Of a DNA stretch of 45,300 bases, positions 19,261 to 27,300 are shown piece after piece (the first letter of the stretch is position 1; each line of letters begins with the position of its first letter). The notes under the pieces were generated by a model. It saw only the letters and a list, made by a program, of their open reading frames with translations, had not been told where the DNA came from and did not search any database. The stretch covers positions 1-45,300 of the forward strand of contig NZ_MBPN01000037.1 of the NCBI RefSeq assembly GCF_001695625.1, in the 5' to 3' direction. Origin of the DNA: Pseudomonas defluvii. GTDB lineage: Bacteria; Pseudomonadota; Gammaproteobacteria; Pseudomonadales; Pseudomonadaceae. Position numbers and translations under genes: made by a program.

Positions 19261-20088
19261 TTGTCTACGGGTAATTTGGATTTCGAACAATTCCGGGTCT
19301 TCCTGGAAAAAGCCTGTGGCATCCTGCTCGGCGAAAATAAGCAGTACCTGGTTTCCAGCCGTCTCAACAAGCTGATGGAGCAGCAAGGTATCAAGAGCCT
19401 GGGGGAGCTGGTGCAGCGCATTCAGACTCAACCGCGCAGCGGTTTGCGCGAGCAGGTGGTGGATGCGATGACCACCAACGAGACCCTCTGGTTTCGTGAT
19501 ACCTATCCATTCGAGGTGTTGAAAAACAAAGTACTGCCTGAGCAGATCAAGGCAAACCCTGGCCAGCGTCTGCGTATCTGGTCGGCAGCCTGTTCGTCCG
19601 GGCAGGAGCCTTACTCGATTTCAATGGCGATCGACGAGTTCGAGCGTAGCAATATTGGCCAATTGAAAATGGGTGCGCAGATCGTTGCGACCGACTTGTC
19701 GGGCTCCATGCTGGCCAACTGCAAGACTGGTGAGTACGACAGCCTGGCTATCGCGCGCGGTCTTTCCCAAGAGCGTCTGCAGCGTTACTTCGACCCGAAA
19801 GGGGCGGGGCGTTGGGCGATCAAGGCGCCGATTCGTAGCCGTGTCGAGTTCCGTGCGTTCAACCTGCTGGACAGTTATGCAAGCCTGGGCAAGTTCGATA
19901 TCGTGTTTTGCCGTAACGTGCTGATCTACTTCTCGGCGCAGGTCAAAAAAGACATCCTGATGCGTATTCATGGCACGCTCAAGCCGGGCGGCTACCTGTT
20001 CCTGGGGGCTTCCGAGGCGCTCAACGGTCTGCCGGATCACTACCAGATGGTTCAGTGCAGCCCGGGTATCATTTACCAGGCCAAGTAA
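19261..20088 (+). CDS. cheR: Chemotaxis protein methyltransferase CheR
   Basis: 275 aa with a TTG start supported by AAGAGG eight bases upstream and by the conserved N-terminus beginning right after it. A helical N-terminal domain (1-75) contains TTNETLWFRD (71-80), the CheR signature. The Rossmann domain carries the SAM-binding WSAACSSGQEPYSI (107-120), and FCRNVLIYF lies near 217. It methylates receptor glutamates for adaptation using S-adenosylmethionine. There is no TPR extension. Confidence 0.95.
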   Translation: MSTGNLDFEQFRVFLEKACGILLGENKQYLVSSRLNKLMEQQGIKSLGELVQRIQTQPRSGLREQVVDAMTTNETLWFRDTYPFEVLKNKVLPEQIKANPGQRLRIWSAACSSGQEPYSISMAIDEFERSNIGQLKMGAQIVATDLSGSMLANCKTGEYDSLAIARGLSQERLQRYFDPKGAGRWAIKAPIRSRVEFRAFNLLDSYASLGKFDIVFCRNVLIYFSAQVKKDILMRIHGTLKPGGYLFLGASEALNGLPDHYQMVQCSPGIIYQAK

Positions 20089-20130
20089 GCACCTGGCCAA
20101 TCAAGCAACACGCCCAGCCAGCGGCGACAA

Positions 20131-20191
20131 AAAACAGGCAAGTTCGGTATCACCTGCGGTGCAGGGGTTCCGGCCTTGCCTGTTTTCGTTT
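20131..20191 (+). terminator. Terminator of cheVR
   Basis: Perfect 12-bp arms AAAACAGGCAAG (20131-20142) and CTTGCCTGTTTT (20175-20186). Inside the loop is a CCTGC-GGT-GCAGG hairpin, and CGTTTTT follows. It separates cheR from the flgB promoter. Confidence 0.85.
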
Positions 20192-20317
20192 TTGCCGCGC
20201 GCGTTCTCCTGCCATATTGCCGCTTTGCTGGCGCCAAGCGGAAATCCTTTGCCGCTTTTCTGGCATTGCCGCTGCCGGCAATGGGCTGATGTGCCCGGTT
20301 TTGTTGGCTTTTGTTTT

Positions 20318-20334
20318 TTGGCATGAGACTTGCT
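20318..20334 (+). promoter_or_regulatory. Sigma-54 promoter of flgBCDE
   Basis: TTGGCATGAGACTTGCT: GG and GC ten bases apart, 12 of 13 consensus positions. It lies 50 bases before the flgB ATG. It fits the RpoN/FleR class III control of flgBCDE known in P. aeruginosa. Confidence 0.88.
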
Positions 20335-20383
20335 CTAGCTCAGGCAACGAACAATCCGGTCAACCTTTGAAGGTTTCCCCGAC

Positions 20384-20791
20384 ATGAGCATCAGTTTCGA
20401 TAAAGCGCTCGGCATTCACGAAAAGGCATTGGGCTTTCGCGCTCAGCGTGCCGAAGTGCTGGCCAACAACATCACCAACGCCGATACCCCAAACTACAAG
20501 GCGCGTGATCTGGACTTCTCCGAGGTGTTGGCGGCGCAGGCCGACAAGGCTAAAAACGGCACCTTTTCGTTGGAGCGGACCAACAGTCGCCATATCGACG
20601 CTGAAGGTTTGAGCATGGGTGAAGAGGCGCTGAAGTACCGCACTCCAATGCAGCCGTCGGTTGACCAGAACACCGTTGATGCGCAACTGGAGCAATCCAG
20701 CTACGCCGAGAACGCGGTGGGTTTCCAGGCCAGCTTCACGCTGCTCAACAGTAAATTCAAAGGGCTGGTATCGGCCCTGCGCGGAGAGTAA
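20384..20791 (+). CDS. flgB: Flagellar proximal rod protein FlgB
   Basis: 135 aa. The N-terminal LANNITNADTPNYKARDLDF is the rod/hook family signature, and a C-terminal helix (YAENAVGFQASFTLLNSKFKG) completes the coiled coil. It forms part of the proximal rod in the periplasm and is exported by the flagellar type III apparatus without a cleaved signal. It is the first gene of the flgBCDE operon, with the sigma-54 box immediately upstream and flgC starting three bases after its stop. Confidence 0.96.
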   Translation: MSISFDKALGIHEKALGFRAQRAEVLANNITNADTPNYKARDLDFSEVLAAQADKAKNGTFSLERTNSRHIDAEGLSMGEEALKYRTPMQPSVDQNTVDAQLEQSSYAENAVGFQASFTLLNSKFKGLVSALRGE

Positions 20792-20794
20792 TTC

Positions 20795-21238
20795 ATGTCC
20801 CTTGCCAGTGTATTCAATATCGCCGGTAGCGGCATGAGTGCTCAGACTACTCGGCTCAATACCGTCGCCAGTAACATTGCCAACGCCGAGACCGTTTCGT
20901 CGAGCATCGACCAGACCTATCGCGCACGCCATCCGGTGTTTGCCACCACGTTCCAGCAGGCGCAGAGCGGTGTCGGCCAGTCGCTGTTCCAGGATCAGGA
21001 TGCTGCAGGTCAGGGCGTGCAGGTGTTGGGTGTGGTTGAAGACCAGAGCAATCTGGAGGCGCGCTACGAGCCGAATCATCCTGCGGCAAACAAGGACGGC
21101 TACGTCTACTACCCGAACGTCAATGTGGTCGAAGAAATGGCCGATATGATTTCCGCCAGCCGTTCGTTCCAGACCAACGCTGAGCTGATGAACACTGCCA
21201 AAACCATGATGCAGAAGGTCCTGACCCTGGGTCAGTGA
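20795..21238 (+). CDS. flgC: Flagellar proximal rod protein FlgC
   Basis: 147 aa. N-terminal rod motif NTVASNIANAETVSSS, the central NHPAANKDGYVYYPNVNVVEEMADM typical of FlgC (given here as positions ~91-115), and the C-terminal SFQTNAELMNTAKTMMQKVL helix. It is a proximal rod subunit assembled with FlgB and FlgF. Three bases separate it from flgB, and GGAGAG in the flgB end serves as its ribosome site. Confidence 0.96.
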   Translation: MSLASVFNIAGSGMSAQTTRLNTVASNIANAETVSSSIDQTYRARHPVFATTFQQAQSGVGQSLFQDQDAAGQGVQVLGVVEDQSNLEARYEPNHPAANKDGYVYYPNVNVVEEMADMISASRSFQTNAELMNTAKTMMQKVLTLGQ

Positions 21239-21253
21239 TAAAGGACTAAATCA

Positions 21254-21988
21254 ATGGCCAGCATTAACGATACAACCACCGGTGTGAACCTGAACGATGT
21301 TCTGAAGGCTTCCGGAGCAAAGACGACCAGTACCAGCAGCAGTAGCGGTATTGCTGCGGCTACCAACAGCAAGACTGGCTCTGGACAGGCGCTCGGCAAG
21401 GATGCGTTCCTGCAGTTGCTGGTGACGCAGATGCAGCACCAGAACCCGCTTGATCCGCAGGACAACAGTGAGTTCGTGGCGCAGTTGGCGCAGTTCTCCA
21501 GCCTTGAGGGCATTACCTCGCTGAACGATTCGGTGACGGCGATCTCCGGCACCTTCAAATCGTCTCAGGCGTTGCAGGCCTCTTCGCTCGTTGGGCGCTC
21601 GGTTATCGTCCAGACCGACAAGTCGGTGGTTGATACCACCAAGAGCTTCACCGGTAGCGTCAGTGTTCCGCAGTCGGTCAGCAACTTGTCGATCAATATC
21701 ACCGACAAAGACGGCAAGGCCATCAAGACCATCGAGCTGGGTGAGCAGTCGGCGGGCAAGGCCGACTTCGTCTGGGATGGCAAGAATGAAGCGGGTGAAG
21801 TGGTTGATCCGGGTACCTACACCTTTGCTGCCAGCAGCAAGATCGACGGTACCGCTACCGCCCTCACGACTTACCTGCCGGCCACGGTCAGCAGTGTCAC
21901 CTTGAGCCAGACTGGCGGCGAGATGATGCTCAACCTGGCAGGCCTGGGCACCATTGCGCTGTCCAAAGTCCAAACTATCGGTATATAG
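21254..21988 (+). CDS. flgD: Hook-capping scaffold protein FlgD
   Basis: 244 aa. A Ser/Thr/Ala-rich N-terminus is followed by the conserved LGKDAFLQLLVTQMQHQNPL export/capping region (~50-70) and DNSEFVAQLAQFSSLEGI. The C-terminal half is the Ig/tudor-like domain (FVWDGKNEAGEVVDPGTYTF). It forms a temporary cap on which FlgE polymerises. It lies in the operon between flgC and flgE. Confidence 0.95.
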   Translation: MASINDTTTGVNLNDVLKASGAKTTSTSSSSGIAAATNSKTGSGQALGKDAFLQLLVTQMQHQNPLDPQDNSEFVAQLAQFSSLEGITSLNDSVTAISGTFKSSQALQASSLVGRSVIVQTDKSVVDTTKSFTGSVSVPQSVSNLSINITDKDGKAIKTIELGEQSAGKADFVWDGKNEAGEVVDPGTYTFAASSKIDGTATALTTYLPATVSSVTLSQTGGEMMLNLAGLGTIALSKVQTIGI

Positions 21989-22018
21989 AGCCGGCGTACA
22001 CGGCACAAGGAGTGAAAG

Positions 22019-23332
22019 ATGTCATTCAATATCGGCCTTAGCGGTCTCTATGCAGCCAACAAACAACTGGACGTAACGGGCAACAACATCGCCAACGTTG
22101 CGACCACTGGCTTCAAATCCTCGCGCGCAGAGTTTTCTGACGTGTACTCGGCAAGCAAGCTGGGCGTGGGTAGCAAGACCGTGGGTAATGGTGTGCGCCT
22201 GGCGGCGGTATCTCAGCAGTTCGGTCAAGGCGACATCAACAATACCGGCAACGTGCTGGACATGGGTATTCAGGGGCAGGGCTTCTTCGTACTGAGCGAT
22301 AACGGCTCGCTGAGCTACACCCGTGCCGGCGCCTTCCAGACCAACAAGGACAACTATGTCGTAACGTCCGATGGCATTCGTTTGCAGGGTTATGCCGCTG
22401 ATGCCAATGGCAAGATTGTCAATGGTGTACTGACTGACCTGAAAATCGACACTTCGGCCCTGGCACCTAAGTCCACTAGCCTGATTGATCAGGGTATCAA
22501 CCTGAACTCCTCGGCGGACGACATTACGGCTACGTTCGATCCGGCTGATACCAGCACCTACACCAAGACCTTTGCCACCAAGATCTACGACAGCCAGGGT
22601 AATGAGCATGTCATGGATCAGTACTACGTGAAGACGGGGCAGAACTCGTGGTCTGCATACACCTTGATCGATGGGCGTAACCCGCAAGATCCGACCTCTA
22701 CAGATCCGCTCTCGGGCACTATCACGTTCAATCCTGATGGCAGTGTCAAGGCCATGACGGGTAGTGAAAGTTACCCGACGCCAGACACCAGCTTTGAAGT
22801 GACCAACAACGTCTTTGTTCTCAAGGGCTGGGTGCCGGCTGCCAAGGACGCCTCGGGTGCCTGGGTGTCGAACGGTTCCGAGGGGAATGCGACGGGTATT
22901 CGCCTCGACATGACCTCGACCACTTCGTACAACACCGAGACAACCCGCCTGTCGCAATCTCAGGATGGTTATGCCACCGGCATTCTGTCCAGCCTGAGCA
23001 TCGACTCGACAGGTGTCATGTTCGCCAGCTTCAGCAACCAGCAGTCCCGTGCAATTGGTCAGGTGGCAATCGCCAGCTTCGCCAACGAGCAGGGCCTGGA
23101 GCAGATGGGTGGCACACGTTGGAAAGAAACCTTCGCGTCGGGTATCCCGGGCATTGATGCGCCGAAGACCGGTACCCTGGGGGCCATCACCTCCAACGCG
23201 CTGGAAGCCTCCAACGTCAACCTGACCCAAGAGTTGGTCGAGTTGATCAAGGCGCAGAGCAACTACCAGGCCAACGCCAAGACCATCTCGACTCAAAGCA
23301 CCATCATGCAGACCATCATTCAGATGACCTGA
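22019..23332 (+). CDS. flgE: Flagellar hook protein FlgE
   Basis: 437 aa. N-terminal MSFNIGLSGLYAANKQLDVT and NNIANVATTGFKSSRAEF (rod/hook signature), a FlgE central domain (DMGIQGQGFFVLSDNGSLSY; Ala/Asp-rich D2 region), and the C-terminal SNVNLTQELVELIKAQSNYQ. It polymerises into the flexible hook. AAGGAG lies before the ATG. A hairpin terminator follows ~30 bases after the stop, closing the flgBCDE operon. Confidence 0.96.
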   Translation: MSFNIGLSGLYAANKQLDVTGNNIANVATTGFKSSRAEFSDVYSASKLGVGSKTVGNGVRLAAVSQQFGQGDINNTGNVLDMGIQGQGFFVLSDNGSLSYTRAGAFQTNKDNYVVTSDGIRLQGYAADANGKIVNGVLTDLKIDTSALAPKSTSLIDQGINLNSSADDITATFDPADTSTYTKTFATKIYDSQGNEHVMDQYYVKTGQNSWSAYTLIDGRNPQDPTSTDPLSGTITFNPDGSVKAMTGSESYPTPDTSFEVTNNVFVLKGWVPAAKDASGAWVSNGSEGNATGIRLDMTSTTSYNTETTRLSQSQDGYATGILSSLSIDSTGVMFASFSNQQSRAIGQVAIASFANEQGLEQMGGTRWKETFASGIPGIDAPKTGTLGAITSNALEASNVNLTQELVELIKAQSNYQANAKTISTQSTIMQTIIQMT

Positions 23333-23360
23333 TGGGCGCATGAGTCAATGATGTACAGCC

Positions 23361-23395
23361 AAGCCCCTTTCTCATGGAAGGGGTTTGTCGTTTTT
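23361..23395 (+). terminator. Terminator of flgBCDE
   Basis: AAGCCCCTT ... AAGGGGTTT (one G-U pair) with loop TCTCATGG, followed by GTCGTTTTT. It lies between flgE and the small exported-protein gene. Confidence 0.75.
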
Positions 23396-23408
23396 GAGGT
23401 GCTGAACG

Positions 23409-23606
23409 ATGTTGAAACGATGGGTGGGGGTGGGCGTTTTGCTGGGGGGGCTGCTGCTTGCAGCGCAGTCCTGGGCCGGTATGGCGGCCTGGTACTGGTG
23501 GGAAAGCCAGGCTACTGGCCGACTGGTGTGCACGCAGGTCTCGCCTGGTGAGGGCTGGCGGCTGTTTTCCGGGCCCTACAACAATGGTGCCTGTCGCGAT
23601 AACTGA
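23409..23606 (+). CDS. Small exported protein of unknown function, between flgE and flgF
   Basis: 65 aa. A clear Sec-type signal peptide (MLKRW, a Gly/Val/Leu-rich core, then AQSWA; cleavage after residue 23) leaves a mature peptide of ~42 residues rich in Trp and Gly with two cysteines (Cys41, Cys62) that could form a disulfide. No known domain. GAGG lies nine bases before the ATG. It falls after the flgBCDE terminator and before the sigma-54 box of flgF. As I recall, P. putida has a small hypothetical gene at the same place, so it is probably real. Function unknown. Confidence 0.6.
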   Translation: MLKRWVGVGVLLGGLLLAAQSWAGMAAWYWWESQATGRLVCTQVSPGEGWRLFSGPYNNGACRDN

Positions 23607-23770
23607 TGCGGTGGCGCTGTCTGGACTCTCCTGTTGCCGTCAGGCAATGAGGCGAGGTTTTGCCGCTGCCGGCAGAATGCCGCCGAGAATTTGTCTTCTG
23701 TTTTCTTTCTGGTGGTCGTGAGGTGAGGGAAAGCCCCGTAAATTCAGTCTTTTTGATGGTCTGTTGGGAC

Positions 23771-23787
23771 TTGGTTCGATAATTGCT
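23771..23787 (+). promoter_or_regulatory. Sigma-54 promoter of flgFGHIJKL
   Basis: TTGGTTCGATAATTGCT: GG and GC ten bases apart, 11 of 13 consensus positions with a perfect TTGCT. It lies ~60 bases before the flgF start and after the 65-aa gene, marking a second middle/late flg transcript. Confidence 0.8.
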
Positions 23788-23846
23788 TCTAGCAGCGCAG
23801 AGCAGCGGTGAACGGCAAATGTTCGCCAGCGCAGCGGAGGATGACT

Positions 23847-24587
23847 GTGGACAAGATGCTTTACGTGGCCATGACCGGCGCCAGCCAGAACGCGCTGGCG
23901 CAGAAGGCCCATGCCAACAACCTGGCCAACATTTCCACCAGCGGTTTTCAGCGTGACCTGGAGCAGGCGCGTTCGATGCCGGTGTTCGGCGACAGCTTTC
24001 CGGCGCGAGCCTATGCCATGAGCGAGCGTCCGGCGACGGATTTCACGCCGGGTGCCATGCAGGAAACCGGGCGTGACCTGGATGTTGCCGTCGGCGGCAA
24101 CGGCTGGATTGCAGTGCAGGCGCCGGATGGCAGCGAAGCCTACGTGCGCACCGCCAGCATGAACATCGATGCGCTGGGCGTACTGCGGGCCGGTAATGGC
24201 ATGCCGATCATGGGCAATGGCGGGCCGATTGCCGTGCCGCCTGAGCAAAAGGTCGAGATCGGCCAGGACGGTACCGTCAGTATCCGCGCCATGGGCGAGG
24301 GGCCGCGAGTCATGGCTGAGGTCGACCGGATCAAGCTGGTCAACCCTGACCTGAAGAATATGACCAAAGGCCTGGACGGCATGATCCACACCAAGAGTGG
24401 TCAGCCCGCCGATGCCGATGGCTCGGTTCAGCTGGTGTCGGGTTTCCTTGAGGCCAGTAACGTCAACGCGGTAGAGGAAATGACCTCGGTGTTGGCACTG
24501 TCCCGTCAATTCGAACTGCACGTCAAAATGATGACCACGGCCAAGGAAGGCGATGAAGCCATGGCGCGTGTTTTGCAAATCGGCTAA
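23847..24587 (+). CDS. flgF: Flagellar proximal rod protein FlgF
   Basis: 246 aa from GTG 23847. GGAGG lies six bases upstream, whereas the ATG at 23841 abuts it and is too close. The resulting N-terminus MDKMLYVAMTGASQN matches other pseudomonad FlgF proteins. The rod motif NNLANISTSGFQRDLEQA and the C-terminal SNVNAVEEMTSVLALSRQFE are present. It is the proximal rod subunit nearest FlgG and the first gene of flgFGHIJKL. Confidence 0.94.
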   Translation: MDKMLYVAMTGASQNALAQKAHANNLANISTSGFQRDLEQARSMPVFGDSFPARAYAMSERPATDFTPGAMQETGRDLDVAVGGNGWIAVQAPDGSEAYVRTASMNIDALGVLRAGNGMPIMGNGGPIAVPPEQKVEIGQDGTVSIRAMGEGPRVMAEVDRIKLVNPDLKNMTKGLDGMIHTKSGQPADADGSVQLVSGFLEASNVNAVEEMTSVLALSRQFELHVKMMTTAKEGDEAMARVLQIG

Positions 24588-24599
24588 TTACACAGGCGT

Positions 24600-24619
24600 A
24601 GCGCCGTAAAACAGGCGCT
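24600..24619 (+). repeat. Intercistronic hairpin between flgF and flgG
   Basis: AGCGCC GTAAAACA GGCGCT, six perfect base pairs in the 45-base flgF-flgG gap, without a T run. Possible mRNA processing or stability element. Confidence 0.4.
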
Positions 24620-24632
24620 TCAGGAGAACAGC

Positions 24633-25418
24633 ATGCTTCCGGCTCTTTGGGTCAGTAAAACAGGTCTGGCCGCTCAGGACATGAACCTGACGACCATTTC
24701 CAACAACCTGGCCAACGTTTCGACCACAGGCTTCAAGCGCGACCGCGCCGAGTTCCAGGACCTGCTCTATCAAACCCGTCGTCAGGCAGGCGCTCAGTCC
24801 ACTCAGGACAGCGAACTGCCGTCGGGTCTGCAACTGGGTACGGGTGTGCGTATTGTCGGCACCCAGAAGAACTTCAATGCCGGTAGCCTGCAGACCACCG
24901 AGCAGCCGCTGGACATGGCGGTCAATGGCCGTGGTTTCTTCCAGATCCTGCAGCCTGATGGGACTGTTTCCTATACCCGTGACGGTACGTTCCACCTGAA
25001 CTCCGATGGTCAGATCGTCACCGCCAATGGCTTCGCCCTTGAGCCGGCGATTGTTGTGCCGCCTGATGCGCAGACCTTCACTGTCGGCATTGACGGTACC
25101 GTCTCCATCACCACCGCAGGCAACCCGGCTGCACAGGTGATCGGCAACATCCAGACCGCCGACTTCATCAACCCGGCCGGCTTGCAGGCCGTGGGTAACA
25201 ACCTGTTCCTGGAAACCGCTGCCAGTGGCGCGCCGCAGGTGGGTACTCCAGGTTTGAACGGCTTCGGTACCACGCTGCAGAACACCCTGGAAAACTCCAA
25301 CGTCAGCACCGTGGAAGAGCTGGTGAACATGATCACCACACAGCGCGCCTATGAAATGAACTCCAAGGTCATTTCCACTGCCGACCAGATGCTGTCGTTC
25401 GTTACCCAGAACCTGTAA
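24633..25418 (+). CDS. flgG: Flagellar distal rod protein FlgG
   Basis: 261 aa, the usual FlgG length. MLPALWVSKTGLAAQDMNLT and NNLANVSTTGFKRDRAEFQD at the N-terminus are followed by the FlgG-specific QTRRQAG segment, which distinguishes rod FlgG from hook FlgE. NVSTVEELVNMITTQRAYE lies near the C-terminus. It builds the rigid distal rod through the P and L rings. Small GC-rich hairpins flank the gene on both sides. AGGAG precedes the ATG. Confidence 0.97.
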   Translation: MLPALWVSKTGLAAQDMNLTTISNNLANVSTTGFKRDRAEFQDLLYQTRRQAGAQSTQDSELPSGLQLGTGVRIVGTQKNFNAGSLQTTEQPLDMAVNGRGFFQILQPDGTVSYTRDGTFHLNSDGQIVTANGFALEPAIVVPPDAQTFTVGIDGTVSITTAGNPAAQVIGNIQTADFINPAGLQAVGNNLFLETAASGAPQVGTPGLNGFGTTLQNTLENSNVSTVEELVNMITTQRAYEMNSKVISTADQMLSFVTQNL

Positions 25419-25432
25419 GTGATGTTCACAGG

Positions 25433-25449
25433 GGCGCTGGTACAGCGCC
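25433..25449 (+). repeat. Intercistronic hairpin between flgG and flgH
   Basis: GGCGCTG GTA CAGCGCC, a perfect 7-bp stem with a three-base loop, 14 bases after the flgG stop and 24 before flgH. There is no T run. It shares the GGCGCT/AGCGCC core with the hairpin before flgG. Confidence 0.45.
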
Positions 25450-25472
25450 TGTTACACCGTGAGGTTAGAGTC

Positions 25473-26168
25473 ATGAGTCGTTTGTTTTCCGTACTTGCCC
25501 TGGGTGGGGTAGTGTTGTTGGCCGGTTGCGTTGCGCCGACGCCCAAGCCCAACGACCCGTACTACGCGCCGGTATTGCCGCGCACACCATTGCCAGCAGC
25601 GGCTAACAACGGCTCGATCTACCAGGCCGGTTTCGAGCAGAACCTGTATAGCGACCGCAAGGCGTTCCGGGTCGGTGACATCATCACCATCACCCTGAAT
25701 GAGAAAACCCAGGCGAGCAAGAACGCCAACTCGCAGATCGCCAAGAACAGCAAGGCCGACATCGGCCTGACATCCCTGTTCGGGACTGTGCCCAATACCA
25801 ATAATCCATTGGGTTCTGGCGACCTGTCCCTTGAGGCGGGCTACAGTGGTGACCGTACCACCAAGGGTGACAGCAAGGCCGGGCAGGGCAACAGCTTGAC
25901 CGGTTCCATTACCGTGACCGTGGCTGATGTACTGCCTAACGGCATCATCGCTGTGCGCGGCGAAAAATGGATGACGCTGAACACCGGTGACGAGTTGGTG
26001 CGTATTGCCGGCATGGTCCGTGCCGACGATATCGCGACTGACAACACGGTGCCTTCGACTCGCGTCGCCGACGCCCGCATCACCTACTCGGGTACCGGTT
26101 CGTTTGCCGATGCGAGTCAGCCAGGGTGGCTCGACCGCTTCTTTATCAGCCCGCTTTGGCCTTTCTAG
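25473..26168 (+). CDS. flgH: Flagellar L-ring lipoprotein FlgH
   Basis: 231 aa from ATG 25473, chosen because it begins the lipoprotein signal and has GAGG eight bases upstream; the frame starts 18 codons earlier without support. The lipobox LLAGC puts the lipidated cysteine at residue 19. Mature features are [20 protein letters not shown], the [21 protein letters not shown] segment (positions ~128-148) and the C-terminal FISPLWPF. It forms the outer-membrane ring around the rod. Confidence 0.95.
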   Translation: MSRLFSVLALGGVVLLAGCVAPTPKPNDPYYAPVLPRTPLPAAANNGSIYQAGFEQNLYSDRKAFRVGDIITITLNEKTQASKNANSQIAKNSKADIGLTSLFGTVPNTNNPLGSGDLSLEAGYSGDRTTKGDSKAGQGNSLTGSITVTVADVLPNGIIAVRGEKWMTLNTGDELVRIAGMVRADDIATDNTVPSTRVADARITYSGTGSFADASQPGWLDRFFISPLWPF

Positions 26169-26180
26169 GTTCGGATAACC

Positions 26181-27290
26181 ATGCTCAAGTTCAGTCGGCT
26201 GATTGCCGCGACGATCCTGCTGTCCACGGCGTTTGCTGTTCAGGCCGAACGCCTGAAGGACATCGCCAGTATTTCCGGGGTGCGTACCAACCAGTTGATT
26301 GGTTATGGCCTGGTGGTGGGGCTCAATGGTACGGGTGACCAGACCACTCAGACACCGTTCACCCTGCAGACCTTCAACAACATGCTGTCGCAGTTCGGCA
26401 TCAAGGTGCCTGCCGGGTCGGGTAACGTCCAGTTGAAGAACGTGGCTGCGGTGTCGATTCACGCCGACCTGCCACCGTTCGCCAAGCCGGGCCAGTCGGT
26501 GGACGTTACCGTTTCCTCGATTGGTAACTCGAAAAGCCTGCGTGGCGGTAGTCTGTTGATGACCCCGCTCAAGGGTATTGACGGTAACGTCTATGCCATT
26601 GCTCAGGGCAATCTCGTGGTAGGTGGTTTTGATGCCGAAGGCCGTGACGGTTCCAAAATTACCGTCAACGTTCCGTCGGCAGGTCGTATTCCTGGCGGGG
26701 CTACGGTTGAACGTGCAGTACCGAGCGGTTTCAACCAAGGCAACAGCCTGACCCTGAACCTCAATCGTCCGGACTTCACCACCGCCAAGCGCATTGTCGA
26801 CAAGGTCAACGAGTTGCTGGGGCCGGGTGTGGCACAGGCACTGGATGGCGGTTCTGTGCGGGTGACTGCGCCAATGGACCCTAGCCAGCGGGTCGATTAC
26901 CTGTCGATTCTGGAAAACCTGGAGATCGATCCAGGCCAGGCGGTGGCCAAGGTCATCATCAACTCGCGTACGGGTACGATCGTCATCGGTCAGAACGTCA
27001 AGGTATCGCCTGCAGCGGTTACCCACGGTAGCCTGACGGTCACCATTACCGAAGACCCGGTGGTCAGCCAGCCAGGGCCATTTTCCAATGGCCAGACAGC
27101 GGTCGTGCCGCGTTCACGTGTGAACGCCGACCAGGAAGCCAAGCCGATGTTCAAGTTCGGCCCGGGCACCACGCTGGATGAGATTGTACGTGCGGTCAAT
27201 CAGGTGGGCGCAGCCCCAAGTGACCTGATGGCGATTCTTGAAGCCCTGAAACAGGCCGGCGCGTTGCAGGCCGACCTGATCGTGATCTAA
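26181..27290 (+). CDS. flgI: Flagellar P-ring protein FlgI
   Basis: 369 aa. A signal peptide ([22 protein letters not shown], cleavage after 22) is followed by [20 protein letters not shown], the FlgI mature N-terminus. Conserved [19 protein letters not shown] and the C-terminal [20 protein letters not shown] are present. It forms the periplasmic ring in the peptidoglycan layer with help from FlgA. No strong Shine-Dalgarno is visible. Confidence 0.96.
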   Translation: MLKFSRLIAATILLSTAFAVQAERLKDIASISGVRTNQLIGYGLVVGLNGTGDQTTQTPFTLQTFNNMLSQFGIKVPAGSGNVQLKNVAAVSIHADLPPFAKPGQSVDVTVSSIGNSKSLRGGSLLMTPLKGIDGNVYAIAQGNLVVGGFDAEGRDGSKITVNVPSAGRIPGGATVERAVPSGFNQGNSLTLNLNRPDFTTAKRIVDKVNELLGPGVAQALDGGSVRVTAPMDPSQRVDYLSILENLEIDPGQAVAKVIINSRTGTIVIGQNVKVSPAAVTHGSLTVTITEDPVVSQPGPFSNGQTAVVPRSRVNADQEAKPMFKFGPGTTLDEIVRAVNQVGAAPSDLMAILEALKQAGALQADLIVI

Positions 27291-27300
27291 GGCGCTGGCT

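Noticed and set aside
22022..23341. A 439-codon open frame on the strand opposite flgE
   Set aside because: It mirrors a well-supported gene, has no domain or ribosome site, and such antisense frames are expected in GC-rich coding DNA.
25452..27026. A 524-codon open frame opposite flgH and flgI
   Set aside because: Entirely antisense to two unmistakable flagellar genes; composition is that of a codon shadow (His/Arg/Gly-rich, no motifs).
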